DNA from: Blakeslea trispora
Taxonomy: Eukaryota; Mucoromycota; Mucoromycetes; Mucorales; Choanephoraceae
Assembly (NCBI GenBank): GCA_025331445.1
Contig: JAIWNE010000018.1
Span: 310,001 to 374,000 of the forward strand
Direction of reading: 5' to 3'
DNA: 64,000 nucleotides
Shown: piece by piece, positions 10,351 through 22,621 of the stretch
How positions within the stretch are numbered: position 1 is the first letter of the stretch
How the letters are laid out: each line of letters starts with the position of its first letter
The notes under the pieces: model-generated
The model's database searches: none
Told to the model about the DNA's origin: nothing
Seen by the model: only the letters and a program-made list of their open reading frames with translations
Position numbers and translations under genes: made by a program

Positions 10351-11402
10351 AAAGGGTCTTTGGGCATATGATAAAAGCAGGAAACAATGTATTATCAGAA
10401 AAACAGATATTCAAGACATACAAGCAACAAGAGGTTAGACTTGATTAGAGCTAACAATATGCAGTAGGTAACCATAGGGGTGCATTATAGGATGAGCTGT
10501 TGAACAAAGGACTTTGTTTAGACTATACTGTCAGTAGATTAGAAAATAATTCATTAGAAATAGGTATGTGTACAAACAAGAGAATGAAAACAAAAGTATA
10601 AAGCAACAAGCGTTCAAGTGTTGGGCAGGCAGTATAAATAGCCATGACTTAAATGAATGGTCAATTGGCACAATGGATAGCTTGGCAATTGAGTGTTTCG
10701 TATAGCAGTTGGCAATATTGATCAGGGTACCGAGAATAGTGGAATAAAATGGTAGGAAAAGAGGATCAAAGCAGGTTCATTGGAAGCATATTGGATGAAA
10801 AAAGTCGATCATTTGTGATGGATCGTTTGAGATGTTGAGAAAATAATAACAAACAGTCTCTGAAATGGTCTAGATAAAGCAAGTGCTGAAGCAAGTGCAA
10901 GACATAGTGTTCTGAAGAAAGAAAAGAATGATTACTGATGAGAAAAGACAGAAGTTATTACTATAAAGACTACTTGCTAGATAATAAAGCCTACCTTTTT
11001 GTTGTTTTTTTTTGAAAAGAAGAAAGAAAAGAAAATGGGAAATAGAAAAAAAGGTCTGTATATAATACACAATACATGGTGATGGGAATAAAAAAAGCAA
11101 TCAACCAACAAACCCATGTTAAACTATGATTGAAAAGGAAAATGTCTTGAATTTGCATGAAATGATGGCAAGGCCTTCATACTGTATTATCTAACAGTAG
11201 TTGGAATTGAATAGGAGAAAGAGAAATGATCATATTCAGATTTAAGCACAGAATAAAGCAGACAATACACTTGAAATACTTAAGTCCTAGAGTACTAATT
11301 CAAGCAACGAAAACTGATCAAGAAAACCAAGAAAAAAGTATCCAAGAGGGCCATCTAAAAAAGGATGAATATGCTAGAGACAATTGTGTTGACTAAAATA
11401 TC
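10351..11402. other. AT-rich DNA between E1 and E2; nothing recognisable
   Basis: About 1 kb without a convincing open frame, tRNA, or terminal repeat pair. Homopurine and A-rich stretches dominate. It may be old element debris. Confidence 0.5.
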
Positions 11403-11863
11403 TGTTGAGGACACTCACATAATAAAGCAAAATCATACTTGAAGTAGTGAAGACAAGGATCTCATTATAGACCTGCTCGCACTGAAAGATAGAAATAGCT
11501 AAATAAATGGAGATTCCAATTATTGTCACTCTCACACAATAACTATATCAAAACCATGCTCATAGCACTTAAATCGTATTGCTCTTATATTACAATTATT
11601 TTATTTTCTTATTTAAGCTTAGTCGGGATCATAAATCGTCAGGTACAGAGAAGTCCTGTCAAAAGAAATTTCTTTTCGATTAAATTACCAGTCCTTCAGC
11701 AAGATTAACTGTCCGCTTCATTTAAGTATAAATAGGCATCAAGTTCATTAGATTATTAGTCCCTTCTTCTATTTTTCATAAATAAAAGTCTATACAAATT
11801 CTCACAGAATTTATCCCTTATTCTTATCGATAATACATTCATATAACAACTACCTTTCCAACA
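11403..11863 (+). repeat. E2 5' LTR
   Basis: A 461-bp LTR with a TATA-type core promoter (TATAAATAG at 11727-11735) and an AATAAA at its 3' third. The gag ATG follows only 16 nt after the LTR end, leaving almost no room for a separate tRNA primer site. Confidence 0.9.
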
Positions 11864-11879
11864 TTTTTTTCTGTGAATT

Positions 11880-14363
11880 ATGTCTGACATTAACAACACC
11901 ACTACCCCTGCCAACAATGAAGCTACTGCTTCTTCTACCCCTCTTTCCTCTCTTGATTCGGACGCCATTTTGAGCAGTCCTATTCCTTTGCTTGACGATT
12001 TAGAATCAGTCATGTCTATGGACACTGCCTTCCTTCCTCTTGATGAGAGAAGTACAGAGCAGATTATCACTGACGACCTCTTGCTCTTACGCGGAGAGTT
12101 GAAAGTTCATGTTGAGGCTTTTAGTCGCGCTCGAGCTATCGGAGACGATGCTCAAGTTGATGCTGCACTCCAGAACATTGAAAAAACCAAGCGCAGAATT
12201 GCAGCTATGGAAGGAAGTGCCAAGTTTCTTGAAGAGCGATCGATCGCTACGCCTAGTGTTGGAGCTAGCAGTTCAACCCCTTCAGTTTCTGTCAACTCTT
12301 CTTCTTCGTCCTTGGGCTTGTCTTTGACCCATAGAGACTTACCAAAGTTCCAACTGGCCTCCAGTTTGGTCAGACCTTTCCCCCATGATGAGGTATATGA
12401 GTCTGTGGATCACTTTTTGACTCATTTTGAGTACATTATTAAAGGATCATCCCACCGCGATATTGAGCAGGTGTGGCAAAAATTCCTCCCTCTTTGTTTG
12501 CCATATGGCGATACTGCTTGGGTTGAGAATGAGCTGTTGAAGTGTGACAATTGGGCTCAAGCTAAAGAAGCTTTTAGAGAGCACCATGGGTCTCAGCACT
12601 CTATCAGACAGTATACTGATCAAGTTTTCACCATGCAGATGACCAGTAAGGAATCAATCGCTGACTATTCTAAAAAGTTCTTAAAGGCTGTATATAATGC
12701 TGGACTTCCTTTGAATGATCCTCGCATTGCAGACCGATTTCTAACCTCATTGATAGGACCTGTTCAAACCTTGATCAGAGTCACTACTGCTAGAGTTGGT
12801 AAGGATAAAAAGAAAGATAAAAATTGGACCGTGGAGTATCTCACACAGGTTGGTCGTGAAATTTTAGGTGATGATATATCCATGTATCAAGATGTTGCTG
12901 CAAAGATGCCCCAAATGGCTCACATGCAGAGACAATCTCACGCCTCTTCGAGCAGACACGCACCTGAGCCAAGACATGGCAATGACCGCCGCCGTTTCCG
13001 CCCCTACAACAACAACAACCGCAGGAACCAGAGTGAGAAGAAGTACCATTGTGTACACCATGGTACCAACGGTACACATGGTACTGCCGATTGCTTTTCC
13101 ATTAAGAAAACAGCAGATGATGAAAAGAAGCCTAAGAAATGTTACCGCTGCCAAGAGCCTTGGAACAAGGACCACAAGTGCCGCAAAGGCAAGGAGCGTC
13201 AGGTCTTCGCTGTTAACAGCAGAAGAACCGACGATGGTGATGATGATGACGTCGTTCGCGACAAAGATGCGTTGAGTAAGGTCTCCAGTCAAGTTGACAC
13301 TGCCATGGAGGACCTAAGCTATGACTGTAAGTACCAGACAAAAAAGAGAATAATTGAGAGCGAAGCTAAAGCAAGTGCATTTAACTTACTGACTCCTATT
13401 ATTGTAGAGAATGCCAAGATGATGGGCATGGTGGACACCGGCAGTGACACCAGCTTTATTAGTAAAGCATCTTTACTTCAGAAATTAAAAATAAATAAAA
13501 TAAATAAGATTTCTGGTACATATAATTTTCTGTCAAATAATAATGATGCATCACGAATTGGTATAACAGATCCTTTGAAGTTTAAATACTCTAATGGAAT
13601 CGTTTTTGAACATTCACTTGAAGTTCTAGAATTTAACTCAGGATTTGAATTTGATATTTTATTGGGCACAGATATTTTACATAAGATGAATATTGGCCTA
13701 ACAGGTGTTGCGTTTCGAATTGAAGGTGATTACTCTCATTCAGATACTGCAGATGCTGATGATCACATTTTGAAAAACATAAACCTCGAGTATGAAAACA
13801 CTTTTGAGCCTGACAACTCTCCGGCTGGAACTGTTGATCAACGTGCCACATTTTTCAAAGCCATTAAAGGTGTCATAGAGGCAAATAAAAACATTCCCAA
13901 ATCTTCATACTGCCCTATGCCTGAATCCATCATATACTTACCGACCAAGGAAGGTGCGACAGCTTATAGACGTCAATATCCAATTCCACATGCTTTAAAA
14001 CCGGTACTTGATAAACAAATCAAGGAGTGGCTTGAGGCAGGTACAATTGTAAAATGCCCAGTAAACACATCCTTTAATAGTCCTCTATTGTTGGTTCCTA
14101 AGAGAGACAAAACAGGCGCTATAGTGAGTCATCGAGCTTGCTTAGACGTTCGACTTCTGAATCAGATTTTACCACCTACTTTTAACCATCCTGTACCTTT
14201 GGTCAGAGATATATTTGACAACTTGAAGGGCAAAAAATATTTTAGCACCATTGATTGTACTGAAGCTTTCCATCGTTTTAAGATCAATCCAAGTGATTCA
14301 CACAAGTTGAGTTTCACACATGATAACATCCAATACTCTTTTGTAAGGGTTGTTTTGGTTTAA
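11880..14363 (+). pseudogene. E2 Gag-protease and N-terminal reverse transcriptase
   Basis: MSDINNTTTP starts a Gag of about 450 residues: an N-terminal helical region, a capsid-like domain (DHFLTHFEYIIKGSS, AKEAFREHHGSQHS, KESIADYSKKFLKAVYNAG) and a zinc knuckle CYRCQEPWNKDHKCRKG near residue 420. Gag is fused in frame to an aspartic protease (MMGMVDTGSDTSFIS near residue 519) and then to the RT fingers and palm (YRRQYPIPHALKPVLDKQIK, HRACLDVRLLNQILPP, YFSTIDCTEAFHRFKINP). So this lineage encodes Gag and Pol in a single frame rather than through a programmed shift. The frame breaks near 14345-14360 just before FGLKMLTSQF, by a one-base length change. Confidence 0.88.
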
Positions 14364-15547
14364 AGATGTTAACCTCGCAATTTCAAAAGTGTCTTGCAAT
14401 TTTATTTGATGGTATGACTTGTGTACAAAATTTTGTCGATGATTGCATCGTTGCCAGTGAAACACTTGAGCAGCATATTGAAGATGTCAAATCGGTACTA
14501 GAAAAGCTTACCTCTGCAAATCTAATTATCAATCCAAAGAAATGCGTATGGTTCCAACATTCAGTACGACTCTTAGGCTTTGTAGTTGATGCTACAGGCA
14601 CTAAAGTAGATCGTAATAAGTTGACAAATGTACAGAATTGGCCTGTCCCAAACAAGAGTCATAAGCAAGTACAACAATTTATGGGACTAATCAACTATTT
14701 TCGTGATTACGTACCTATGATTTCTAGAGTCGCCGAACCCATCACTCGATTGAGCCACGCTGCCAACATTACGGAGTTATGGGGTGATGAGCAGACCAAA
14801 AGTTTCCAAGCTTTGAAAGATATCTTGCAATCCAACTTGTTGTTGCATTATCCTGACTTGAACCAAAAATTCTATGTAGCCACAGATGCATCCTTATATG
14901 GTGTAGCAGCTGTCTTGTATCAGAAAGATGATCAAGGGCGCGATAAGTATGTGAGCTTTATATCATCCTCCTTATCACCCTCGCAAAGACGATGGAGTAC
15001 CACTAAGAGAGAGTTGTATGCTATTGTCTTAGCACTCAAGAAATTTCGCAAATTTCTTTGGGGCACCCATTTCACAGTATACACAGATCATAAGGCACTG
15101 ATCTACCTTCACACTCAGAAAATCGCAAATCCAATGATGATCGGGTGGATGGAGACTTTGCTAGATTTTGAATTTGATGTTATTCATATCCCTGGTATAC
15201 TGAATAAGCTTCCTGACCAACTAAGCCGTTTGTATCCACCTTTAGATGATGAACACAAACTGGTGGAGGATAGTGGCAGAAGTAATGCAGTGAACAGACC
15301 TACTATCAAAAGAGTTGTCATGCGCAAAAAGAAGTTTAGCAGAGATAGACGTATCAATGTACTCGCTACTCGCCTAATCGAATCCAAACAAGATGTAACT
15401 GATTACATGACTCCTCCAGAACACGAGAGAGATGCTATTCTAAGAGAAACACATGCTTTTGGTCACTATGGTACCAATCAATTGTACGTGAATTACACAG
15501 TCAAGGAATGCATTGGACCAACATCTATGATGAAGCGAAAGAGTTAG
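14364..15547 (+). pseudogene. E2 reverse transcriptase end and RNase H
   Basis: After the shift the RT resumes with FGLKMLTSQFQKCL. The catalytic motif reads FVDD (NFVDDCIVAS near 14431-14445) where most Ty3 elements have YVDD. The thumb follows (LIINPKKCVWF, VQNWPVP), then RNase H with KFYVATDASLYGVAAVLYQ, STTKRELYAIVLALKKF and VYTDHKALIYLHTQKIANPM. After HIPGILNKLPDQLSRLYPP the frame reaches the first zinc-module His of integrase (THAFGHYGTNQLY) and shifts again near 15500. Confidence 0.87.
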
Positions 15548-16838
15548 TCACTAGTTGTAAAGAGTGTCAGAAGCACAACATAAATAGAAGAGGATATCAT
15601 CCTTAACAAACGTTGTAGCCCACAGGCCATTTGATCATATTGCTATTGACTTGGCTGGACCTTTACCTGTCACTGAAGAGGGATATGTTTATCTCCTAGT
15701 GTTAACAGACATATGCACAAAGTACATAGTGATAAGACCTTTGAAGAACAAGCAATCAGATACTGTAGCTAAAGAGTTGATTAACATCTTTGGTGATTAC
15801 GGATTTCCTCGAATTATTCAGAGTGATAACGGTACCGAGTTTAGAAATGTGTTGATGAAACAATTATCAGACAACCTTGGTATTGACAGGAGATATTCTA
15901 CCCCATATCATCCCCAGGGAAATGGAAGTGCAGAAGCCAGTGTTAAAATAGCTATGAATACTTTAAGAAAAATGATTGAGTCAAATGGTAGAGATTGGAA
16001 GCATTACTTACCCATTGTCCAACTTTGCATTAATCGTAATATCAAAAGCAAAACGCTGAGCTCGCCATTCTCTCTCATGTATGCGCGCAGAGTTAACATA
16101 CCTGACGACTATAATGATCATAAAAAACATCCTATGCCAATAGACACGATGACTCTTCAGGAGTTAGAAGAACGTGTAGAGTACATGGAAGAAATTGTGT
16201 TCCCTGCTATTATGGAAAGGACTCGTAGAATTAACGAGGAGTATAGCAAGAGGTACAACAATAAGAACATGTTGGTTGATATTCCTGCTGGCACACACGT
16301 TATGGTTCGCTTGAAAAGCAGAGCTAACAAACTTGCCCCTATCTATGAAGGTCCATATACTGTAACCCGAAAGAATAAAGGAGGTTCCTATGAGCTGAAA
16401 GATGAGCAGAATGAATTGTTACACCGTAACTACACGCCCTCTGAACTCAAGGTAGTAAATATCGATGAGTCCAATATTGAAGATGAATATTATGAAGTTG
16501 AAGAAATTAGAGACCATCGAGGCGACGCTGGCAATCGAGAATATCTTGTGAAATGGGCTGGCTATGGTGAAAGAAGTAACACATGGCAGAAAGCTAACGA
16601 TTTTCAAGACCCAACATATGTTCAACGATATTGGGATAAGCTTGAGAAAAAGCACGATTCAAAACACGTTAGGAAAACGAAATCACAGATAGAAGAGGCA
16701 GATGCCAAAGCCAATGACAGAGCTGAAGACGGGAAAAAGCACAAGATCTCTGAGAAAAGAAAAAGTCCCGGTAGCATCTCCAGAGAAGATAGACTACTGA
16801 AGAGACAAGCACTTAAAGAAAAATCCAGAAGAAAATAA
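15548..16838 (+). pseudogene. E2 integrase with GPF/Y module and chromodomain
   Basis: The zinc module Cys pair is readable in a second frame (SCKECQKHNINRRGYHP) up to a TAA and a TAG near 15604-15617. The core then reads open from about 15620: DHIAIDLAGPLPV (first Asp), IIQSDNGTEFRN (second Asp) and HPQGNGSAEASVK (Glu), all three catalytic residues. The C-terminus has the module APIYEGPYTVTRKN and a chromodomain (EYYEVEEIRDHRGDAGN, EYLVKWAGYGERSNTWQ). A lysine- and arginine-rich tail closes the protein at 16838. The core and chromodomain look undamaged although the protein is cut off from its zinc module. Confidence 0.88.
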
Positions 16839-16972
16839 ATGAAAATATTTTGCGACACTATGGCTGTCATTGGTATTTAAATTAGCTGCATATAATTGAT
16901 CTGCGTGAAGACATAAGCATAAATTAGGCACTTGCCGAATCAACATATTATGTTGAATCTGGTGGAGGATAA

Positions 16973-17433
16973 TGTTGAGGACACTCACATAATAAAGCAA
17001 AATCATACTTGAAGTAGTGAAGACAAGGATCTCATTATAGACCTGCTCGCACTGAAAGATAGAAATAGCTAAATAAATGGAGATTCCAATTATTGTCACT
17101 CTCACACAGTAACTATATCAAAATCATGCTCATAGCACTTAAATCGTATTGCTCTTATATTACAATTATTTTATTTTCTTATTTAAGCTTAGTCGGGATC
17201 ATAAATTGTCAGGTACAGAGAAGTCCTGTCAAAAGAAATTTCTTTTCGATTAAATTACCAGTCCTTCAGCAAGATTAACTGTCCGCTTCATTTAAGTATA
17301 AATAGGCATCAAGTTCATTAGATTATTAGTCCCTTCTTCTATTTTTCATAAATAAAAGTCTATACAAATTCTCACAGAATTTATCCCTTGTTCTTATCGA
17401 TAATACATTCATATAACAACTACCTTTCCAACA
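16973..17433 (+). repeat. E2 3' LTR
   Basis: The 461-bp partner of the LTR at 11403, preceded by the polypurine tract at 16960-16972. Differences seen against the 5' LTR: A/G near 17108, C/T near 17126, C/T near 17207 and A/G near 17390. Confidence 0.9.
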
Positions 17434-17872
17434 ATAAATGACAGCTGAGATCAACTTCAGGATTGAGCCAATCAATCCCTTAGATCATTTCCAAACTAGT
17501 CATACATCAATAACAATAATCCTTATTATAACAAGAGCAAGTCTTTAAAGCTTGCTCATCAACAATCATTTCTACTCTCAGCTTAAATAATCGGATAAAC
17601 CAATCTCAAATCATTTTGTATAAATAGTCGTTGTAAATTCAATAGATAGCAAACTTATCTCTCTTTATCAGAATAAAAGGATCATCAAAGTACTCACTTG
17701 TCTTTTTATTCTTGCATATTACCCAATCTCTAAAACCCTTTTGGTAGCATTACGCTTTTGTAGTTACACTCAATTTACTTAGAGCCAATAATTTTTTTTT
17801 CTCACAGTGAAAATTTTTTCTTTTCTTTTCATTTATTTTTCAATAAAGAACTACGCAAATAATACGTTTAAG
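17434..17872 (+). other. Upstream region of the 17873 gene
   Basis: Non-coding AT-rich DNA that ends at the start codon of the next gene. It holds a good TATA box (see 17619) and pyrimidine-rich stretches near 17800-17840, as in fungal 5' leaders. No second copy was found that would make it an LTR. Confidence 0.5.
17619..17627 (+). promoter_or_regulatory. TATA box upstream of the coiled-coil/acidic gene
   Basis: TATAAATAG in the context TTGTATAAATAGTCG, about 250 bp before the ATG at 17873. The spacing allows a long 5' leader. The same box type occurs in all LTRs of the window. Confidence 0.5.
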
Positions 17873-18758
17873 ATGAATAACCAAGACATTATTAACGCTT
17901 TAAACTAGATGCAATTCACATTGCAAAGAACATTCATGAACGAATGTCAGATCATGACTTTGAAGCTTGACAAGCTTGGGCAAGAAAACCAAAACTTGCG
18001 GGAAGAGGTAGCTTTTTTGCGAAACGAGATTAACGCGTTGACTTCAGTAGTAAATAATATGTCTACCTCTGCTCTGTCTCTGCCTGCCGCCAGTAACACG
18101 GCTCTTGATGCTGACAACACCGGTCTGTTCTCGGGTAACTTGGCTCCTTTGAGAAGTGTCCAAAAAAAAGATTTTGCTTCATCAAGAAACTTATGTTGGT
18201 ATACCTTCCACAAGCTGGTAGTGAAGGTACTTGGAAGGGCGCTGTCAGAGGACGAGTTCAAAGCCTACTGCAAGGACAACGTTTACATAGGCCTGCTTAA
18301 CCCTTTGATGATCAGCACCAAGAAGAAGCACGGCCTCCTCAATAATCAGTTTAGCTATTCGAAGCTTCCAGTACATGTCCGTGAGGAGGCAGAGCTTCTG
18401 CTTGAGGAGAAAGCAGCACCCTTCTTGCCTCTTGCTGCTTGCGCTGGTCGTTGGGGAGCCAAGTTGCTTCTGATGAAGATGTGGCAACGCTCTTCTCAAC
18501 AATACTTGGTTGAACTTGAAAAAGAAGAGCAAGAAGAAGAAGATCAAGAAGAGGAACAAGAGCAAGAAGAGGAACAAGAGCAAGAAGGAGAGCAGGAACA
18601 AGAAGAACATAATGATATAGATCATCATGAATCGTAAGATACACGTGTTTTACTTCTTTTTTTTAAATTACTAATGCTCTACTCTTAGGAATGTGTCTTC
18701 AGATTTGTCACTTTTCGCATTGGATCTAAGCATAGAGCCATATGCAATACCATGCTGA
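17873..18758 (+). pseudogene. Unrecognised two-exon gene: coiled coil plus acidic tail, early in-frame TAG
   Basis: The frame opens at ATG 17873 (MNNQDIINALN), meets TAG at 17906-17908 and continues without shift from MQFTLQRTFMNECQIM. A leucine-heptad region (LKLDKLGQENQNLREEVAFL) predicts a coiled coil at about residues 25-60. The middle part (SSRNLCWYTFHKLVVKVLG, EAELLLEEKAAPFLPLAA) matches no family I can name. The end is a run of Glu/Gln repeats. An intron at 18634-18688 (GTAAGA, branch CTAAT, acceptor cttag) would replace the apparent stop after HHES by a 22-residue second exon ending at TGA 18756-18758. If initiation occurs at ATG 17909 the gene could still be functional. It could be a host gene or cargo of a lost element. 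Confidence 0.5.
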
Positions 18759-18798
18759 AGGTATATCTTGTTATTTGTTGTGGTGTTTTGGGGTTGTA

Positions 18799-19213
18799 GT
18801 GATATAAAAGAAAAATAGAGTAAGACCAAGAAAGTACTTTGAGAAAGTTTGTAGTGTTTTATTTCTTGTTGAGATTGGAAGAGAGGTTTCATAAGTTATC
18901 ACTATAACTACTATTTATACATGTCACAGTTATTTACAGCTTGTACTAAATTAGTGTACTTAGTCTATATGATTACATCACTCTCATCATTTACTTGTCT
19001 TTATATGACTTAATTAGATGAATGATGTTATGGAGTGATTGAGTCGGATTCTGTATATTGAGAACCTTATTGACTTTACTTCAGATGCTTTATATAGTAA
19101 GGATTTGCAGGAATTGATTTCATTATGTCTGATGTTATTATCCTTATGACTTAATTGGTTTACATGTTACCTTATTGTCATTGTTGAGACTTAAATGTGC
19201 TCAGATCACCACA
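18799..19213 (-). repeat. E3 3' LTR
   Basis: About 415 bp. The right end (minus-strand start TGTGGTGATCTGAGC) is sure because of the adjoining polypurine tract. The left end (TGATATAAAAG) is inferred by comparison with TGATGTTTTTGAAATAGAG at 23908. A TATA box (GTATAAATAG, minus) lies near 18912-18921. Confidence 0.65.
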
Positions 19214-19262
19214 CTATCCCCACCCAGGCTTTGTCAGATGCCGTTAAGCTTATTGTTAGATC

Positions 19263-22200
19263 TTAAAGTTTTCCCTTCTTATTTCTAGAGCTTATTTGAT
19301 CTGAGTTGTTTCTTGACGATCTTTTTTTATTACCCGGAGCATGGTTTATTTGTGTTCCCTGATCTGTCAATTCCTTAATGAGCTTATTCTTAGCTTTATT
19401 GATGGCTTTAGTACTCTCAGGAATTTTACCGATTCTTCTTCAGTATTCCGTTATAAATTTCGAATCTGCGAAGTTACTAGCAGGTTCCCAACTATCTTCA
19501 GATTCATCATAGTTCAACCATCTCTATCGCTGTAGATAGTTGTTATTGTCATCCTTTTTGTGTCCTATTATGGCTTCCACTTCATAGTATTTTTCTTCCT
19601 TGGGAAGTATCTCATCGGATACAACCTTTAATAAAGAAGGTGGATAGTTTCTAGGCTCAATGAATCCTTTTTCATTCTTTAGCACATATGATCCTCCGAT
19701 GGTTTTATTTACAACCTTATAGAATCCTTTATAATGAGGATCAAGCTTATTTTGCTTGTCTGTTACTAGGATCATAACAGTGGCATTTATAGGTATGTCC
19801 TGTATTTTATGCTTTGCATCAAATTTTTCTTTTTGTTTATCTGTGACATGTTTAACTTGCTCATACACTGCTGGGTAGACTATTTCAGTCATAAATTTTA
19901 TTTTATTTTGGAGATCCTTATTTATTTTTTCCTCTGTTGGCTTGTCTTTTTCCTGACTGAAGTCTTCAAAGTCATTAGGATTTCTACCAAACATTAACGA
20001 GAAAGGAGTGCTTTTCGTGCGGATATTGTATTTACTGTTTAGGAACAACTGCGTTGGACCAACCATACAATCCCATTCAGCTGTGTTGCCATTTATTTGT
20101 TTCTTAATAGTCTTTACAGCAGACTGAACAGCTCTCTCACTTGCTCCATTACCCCTAGGGTGGTATTGAGAGATTAACACGTGTTCAAAACCTATATGGC
20201 TTTTCAACGTAGCTATTAAGGAGTTTACAAATTCAGTGCCATGATCGCTCTGAAGTTTACGCATAGGACCAAAGGTGCAAATGACATTTAATATCTCGAT
20301 AGCAACTGTTGCAGCTGACTTATCTGGAATAGCTCTTAAGAAATAGAACTTACTCGCTATGTCAATCATAACCAACAGATACTCATTACCACGAGTAGAG
20401 GTAGTAAATGGACCGGCTAGATCAATATCCCAACTGTCACCAGGTAAAGTAGCTAGTACAGGTCTTAATGGATTATACCCCTTTTGTGTTATATTATGAC
20501 ACTGACATTGTATGCAGGCCTTTACTAAGTCAATTGCTTCATTCTTTAGTTTACTCCAGAAGTATTCTTTACCTTTCAATGCATTTACTAGAGCTTCACT
20601 GCCAAAGTGCCCTTTATTATGCGCTTGAATCAGGAGATTTTTACGTTCTTCCTGAGTAGCAGGTGTAAAGTATTCACCACTACTCTCATCGGGTAAGATT
20701 TCTTTACTAGCAGCACTGTTACGCATGACCAGCTTATGCCCACCCAGTTCATTTGACGGTGAAGAAATGTTCTCATAGAGTCTGGACAGAACATCAGGTA
20801 AGACATTCGAGATGCCAGGCAAATGAACGATTCTAAAGTCATACTGGAGAATAATGTCTAACCAGGATATCATCATTGGGTTTGCAATACGTTGAGTGTG
20901 CAGAGAGGTTAATGATTGATGATCCGTAAATAACGTGAATCGGGATCCATAGATATACTTGTGGAAACACTTCAGCGAAAAGACCAGTGCAAGTAGTTCT
21001 CTTTTATTAGTTGAATAATTGCGTTCATTTTTCGACATGCTTTTAGCAATAAAGGATATATATTTTGTTTTACTATCAACCTTTTGGTACAATACTGCAC
21101 CTATGCCAGTGTTAGATGCATCACAAGCTATACAGAAAGGAGCATTCATGTCAGGATAGGATAATACAATATCGCTTATTAGTGCTTTTTTAAGGTTATC
21201 AAAAGCCAGTTGATGTTTATCATTCCATATTTTATCCAACAATTTCTCATTGTGAAGTAAATCCAAAGGAGCCTTCATAGTAGCAACATGAGGAATCAAA
21301 TTGCGGAAATAGTTAATTAGACCACAGTAGCGCATTATGTCTTTTCCTGTTTTAGGTCTAGGGAATTCAAGAACATTGGCAAGTTTACGACGATCCATAC
21401 TGATACCTTAAGGTGAAATATGAAAGCCAAGTAAATAGATTTCCAACTGGAAGAAATGACATTTCTTAAGATTCAGCTTCAGGTTTACTTCAGTTAATCT
21501 TTGAATCACTTGTTTTAGATGTTCTTTATGTTCTTCAATTGTTTTACTTGCACACACAATATCATCAACGAAGTATCTTACGAAGGGCATATTGGTCAAT
21601 GCAAAACTCTTTGTTCTTTGAAATTATGAACTTACATGTTTAATGCTAAGTATAGTGCCGATTGGCTTATACTGTGCTCCGCGTCATGTAAAGCTTAATT
21701 TATGTGCATCTGCGGGATTGAGCCTAAGTGAGTTGAAAGCAGATTTAAGATCCAAAGTAGAGTATACTTTAGCACCTTGAAGATCTTCAAAGAGTTCCCC
21801 AATTACTGGCAAAGGCATACGATCAACAGACTTTAATAGACTATTTATGTGACGAGGATCATGGCAGACACGATAGCCAGTTATTTCACCTTTACCGTCA
21901 GTTTTCTTCACTACAGTTAATGGTGTATTCCATGCAGTGTTTGCAGGAGCCTTTTCAATAATACCATTATCAAACCATTCCTTCACTTGATTATTTACCA
22001 CCTCCATCATTTTTAGAGGTACAGGATAAGGAGCTTTATAACCAATTTCATTTGGAGGAGTGTCGAGATGAACTACACTTTCCGGAATTGTACAAAAAGA
22101 GCCCTTTGGAATTGACTGATTTTCATCGATAAATGGCTGAATGAATTCCATTGCTGACTTGTATTGATCAGCATCACAAGCAGGATTATCTTCATTCTTT

Positions 22201-22616
22201 TCTAATTCTTCCGAAAGAGATTCGAGAAGTTCACTCTTGTTATTGTAGCGTCTATCAGCTTCAAGTACTTCTTTACTGGAATCCGGGTCATCATGCTTTA
22301 AAGGTAATCCGTAGATTCCAATTCCCAATAAATGCATGTAATCCGTACCAATACTCAAGTCAAACTCGTTACTGTTGGACAGATTCATTACTTCAAATTG
22401 TCGTCTCATAGTTTTATTTTTACAACTAACGCTCAAAATACATGTTCCGATTCTCTTAACATAAGAATTACCATCAGCTAATCTTATAAAATAGTCATAC
22501 ACGTTTTTCTTGTCAATCAGTTTTTTATTTATATGATTGATATAACTGATTTCTATGTTGTTCTCCAAACAAAACTTCTTATCCACGGAGGAAAAGAGGG
22601 CACCAGTGTCCAGCAA
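19263..22616 (-). pseudogene. E3 Pol: protease-RT-RNase H-integrase-chromodomain, one frame with five stops
   Basis: A single reading frame runs from the protease (KFLLDTGALFSSVDKKF) to the C-terminus KKGKL and TAA at 19263. It shows RT (YRVCHDPRHINSLL, RYFVDDIVCAS with FVDD near 21565), RNase H (FCIACDASNTGIGAVLYQ, LFTDHQSLTSLHTQRIANP), the integrase zinc module (HNKGHFGSEALV, CIQCQCHN), the core (WDIDLAGPF, LQSDHGTEFVN, HPRGNGASERAV), the module PHYKGFYKVVN and a chromodomain (KYYEVEAIIGHKKDD, WLNYDESEDSWEPAS). Premature codons are TGA 21681-21683, TAA 21624-21626, TAA 21405-21407, TAG 19521-19523 and TGA 19437-19439. No frameshift was found in over 1100 codons, unlike E1 and E2. The join to gag needs a one-frame change at 22617-22622. 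Confidence 0.87.
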
Positions 22617-22621
22617 AAATT

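Larger units (their letters stand above)
11403..17433 (+). mobile_element. E2: Ty3/Gypsy chromovirus with near-identical LTRs
   Basis: A 6031-bp plus-strand retrotransposon bounded by two 461-bp LTRs (TGTTGAGGAC...CTTTCCAACA) that differ at about four positions by eye, all transitions. A polypurine tract (GGTGGAGGATAA) abuts the 3' LTR. Gene order is gag-protease-RT-RNase H-integrase-chromodomain. The flanks ATATC and ATAAA do not form a clear 5-bp duplication. Pol carries at least three frame disruptions, so it is defective despite the young LTRs. Confidence 0.9.

Noticed and set aside
17434..17872. LTR upstream of the 17873 gene
   Set aside because: A TATA box and pyrimidine tracts look LTR-like, but no second copy or terminal TG...CA pair was found.
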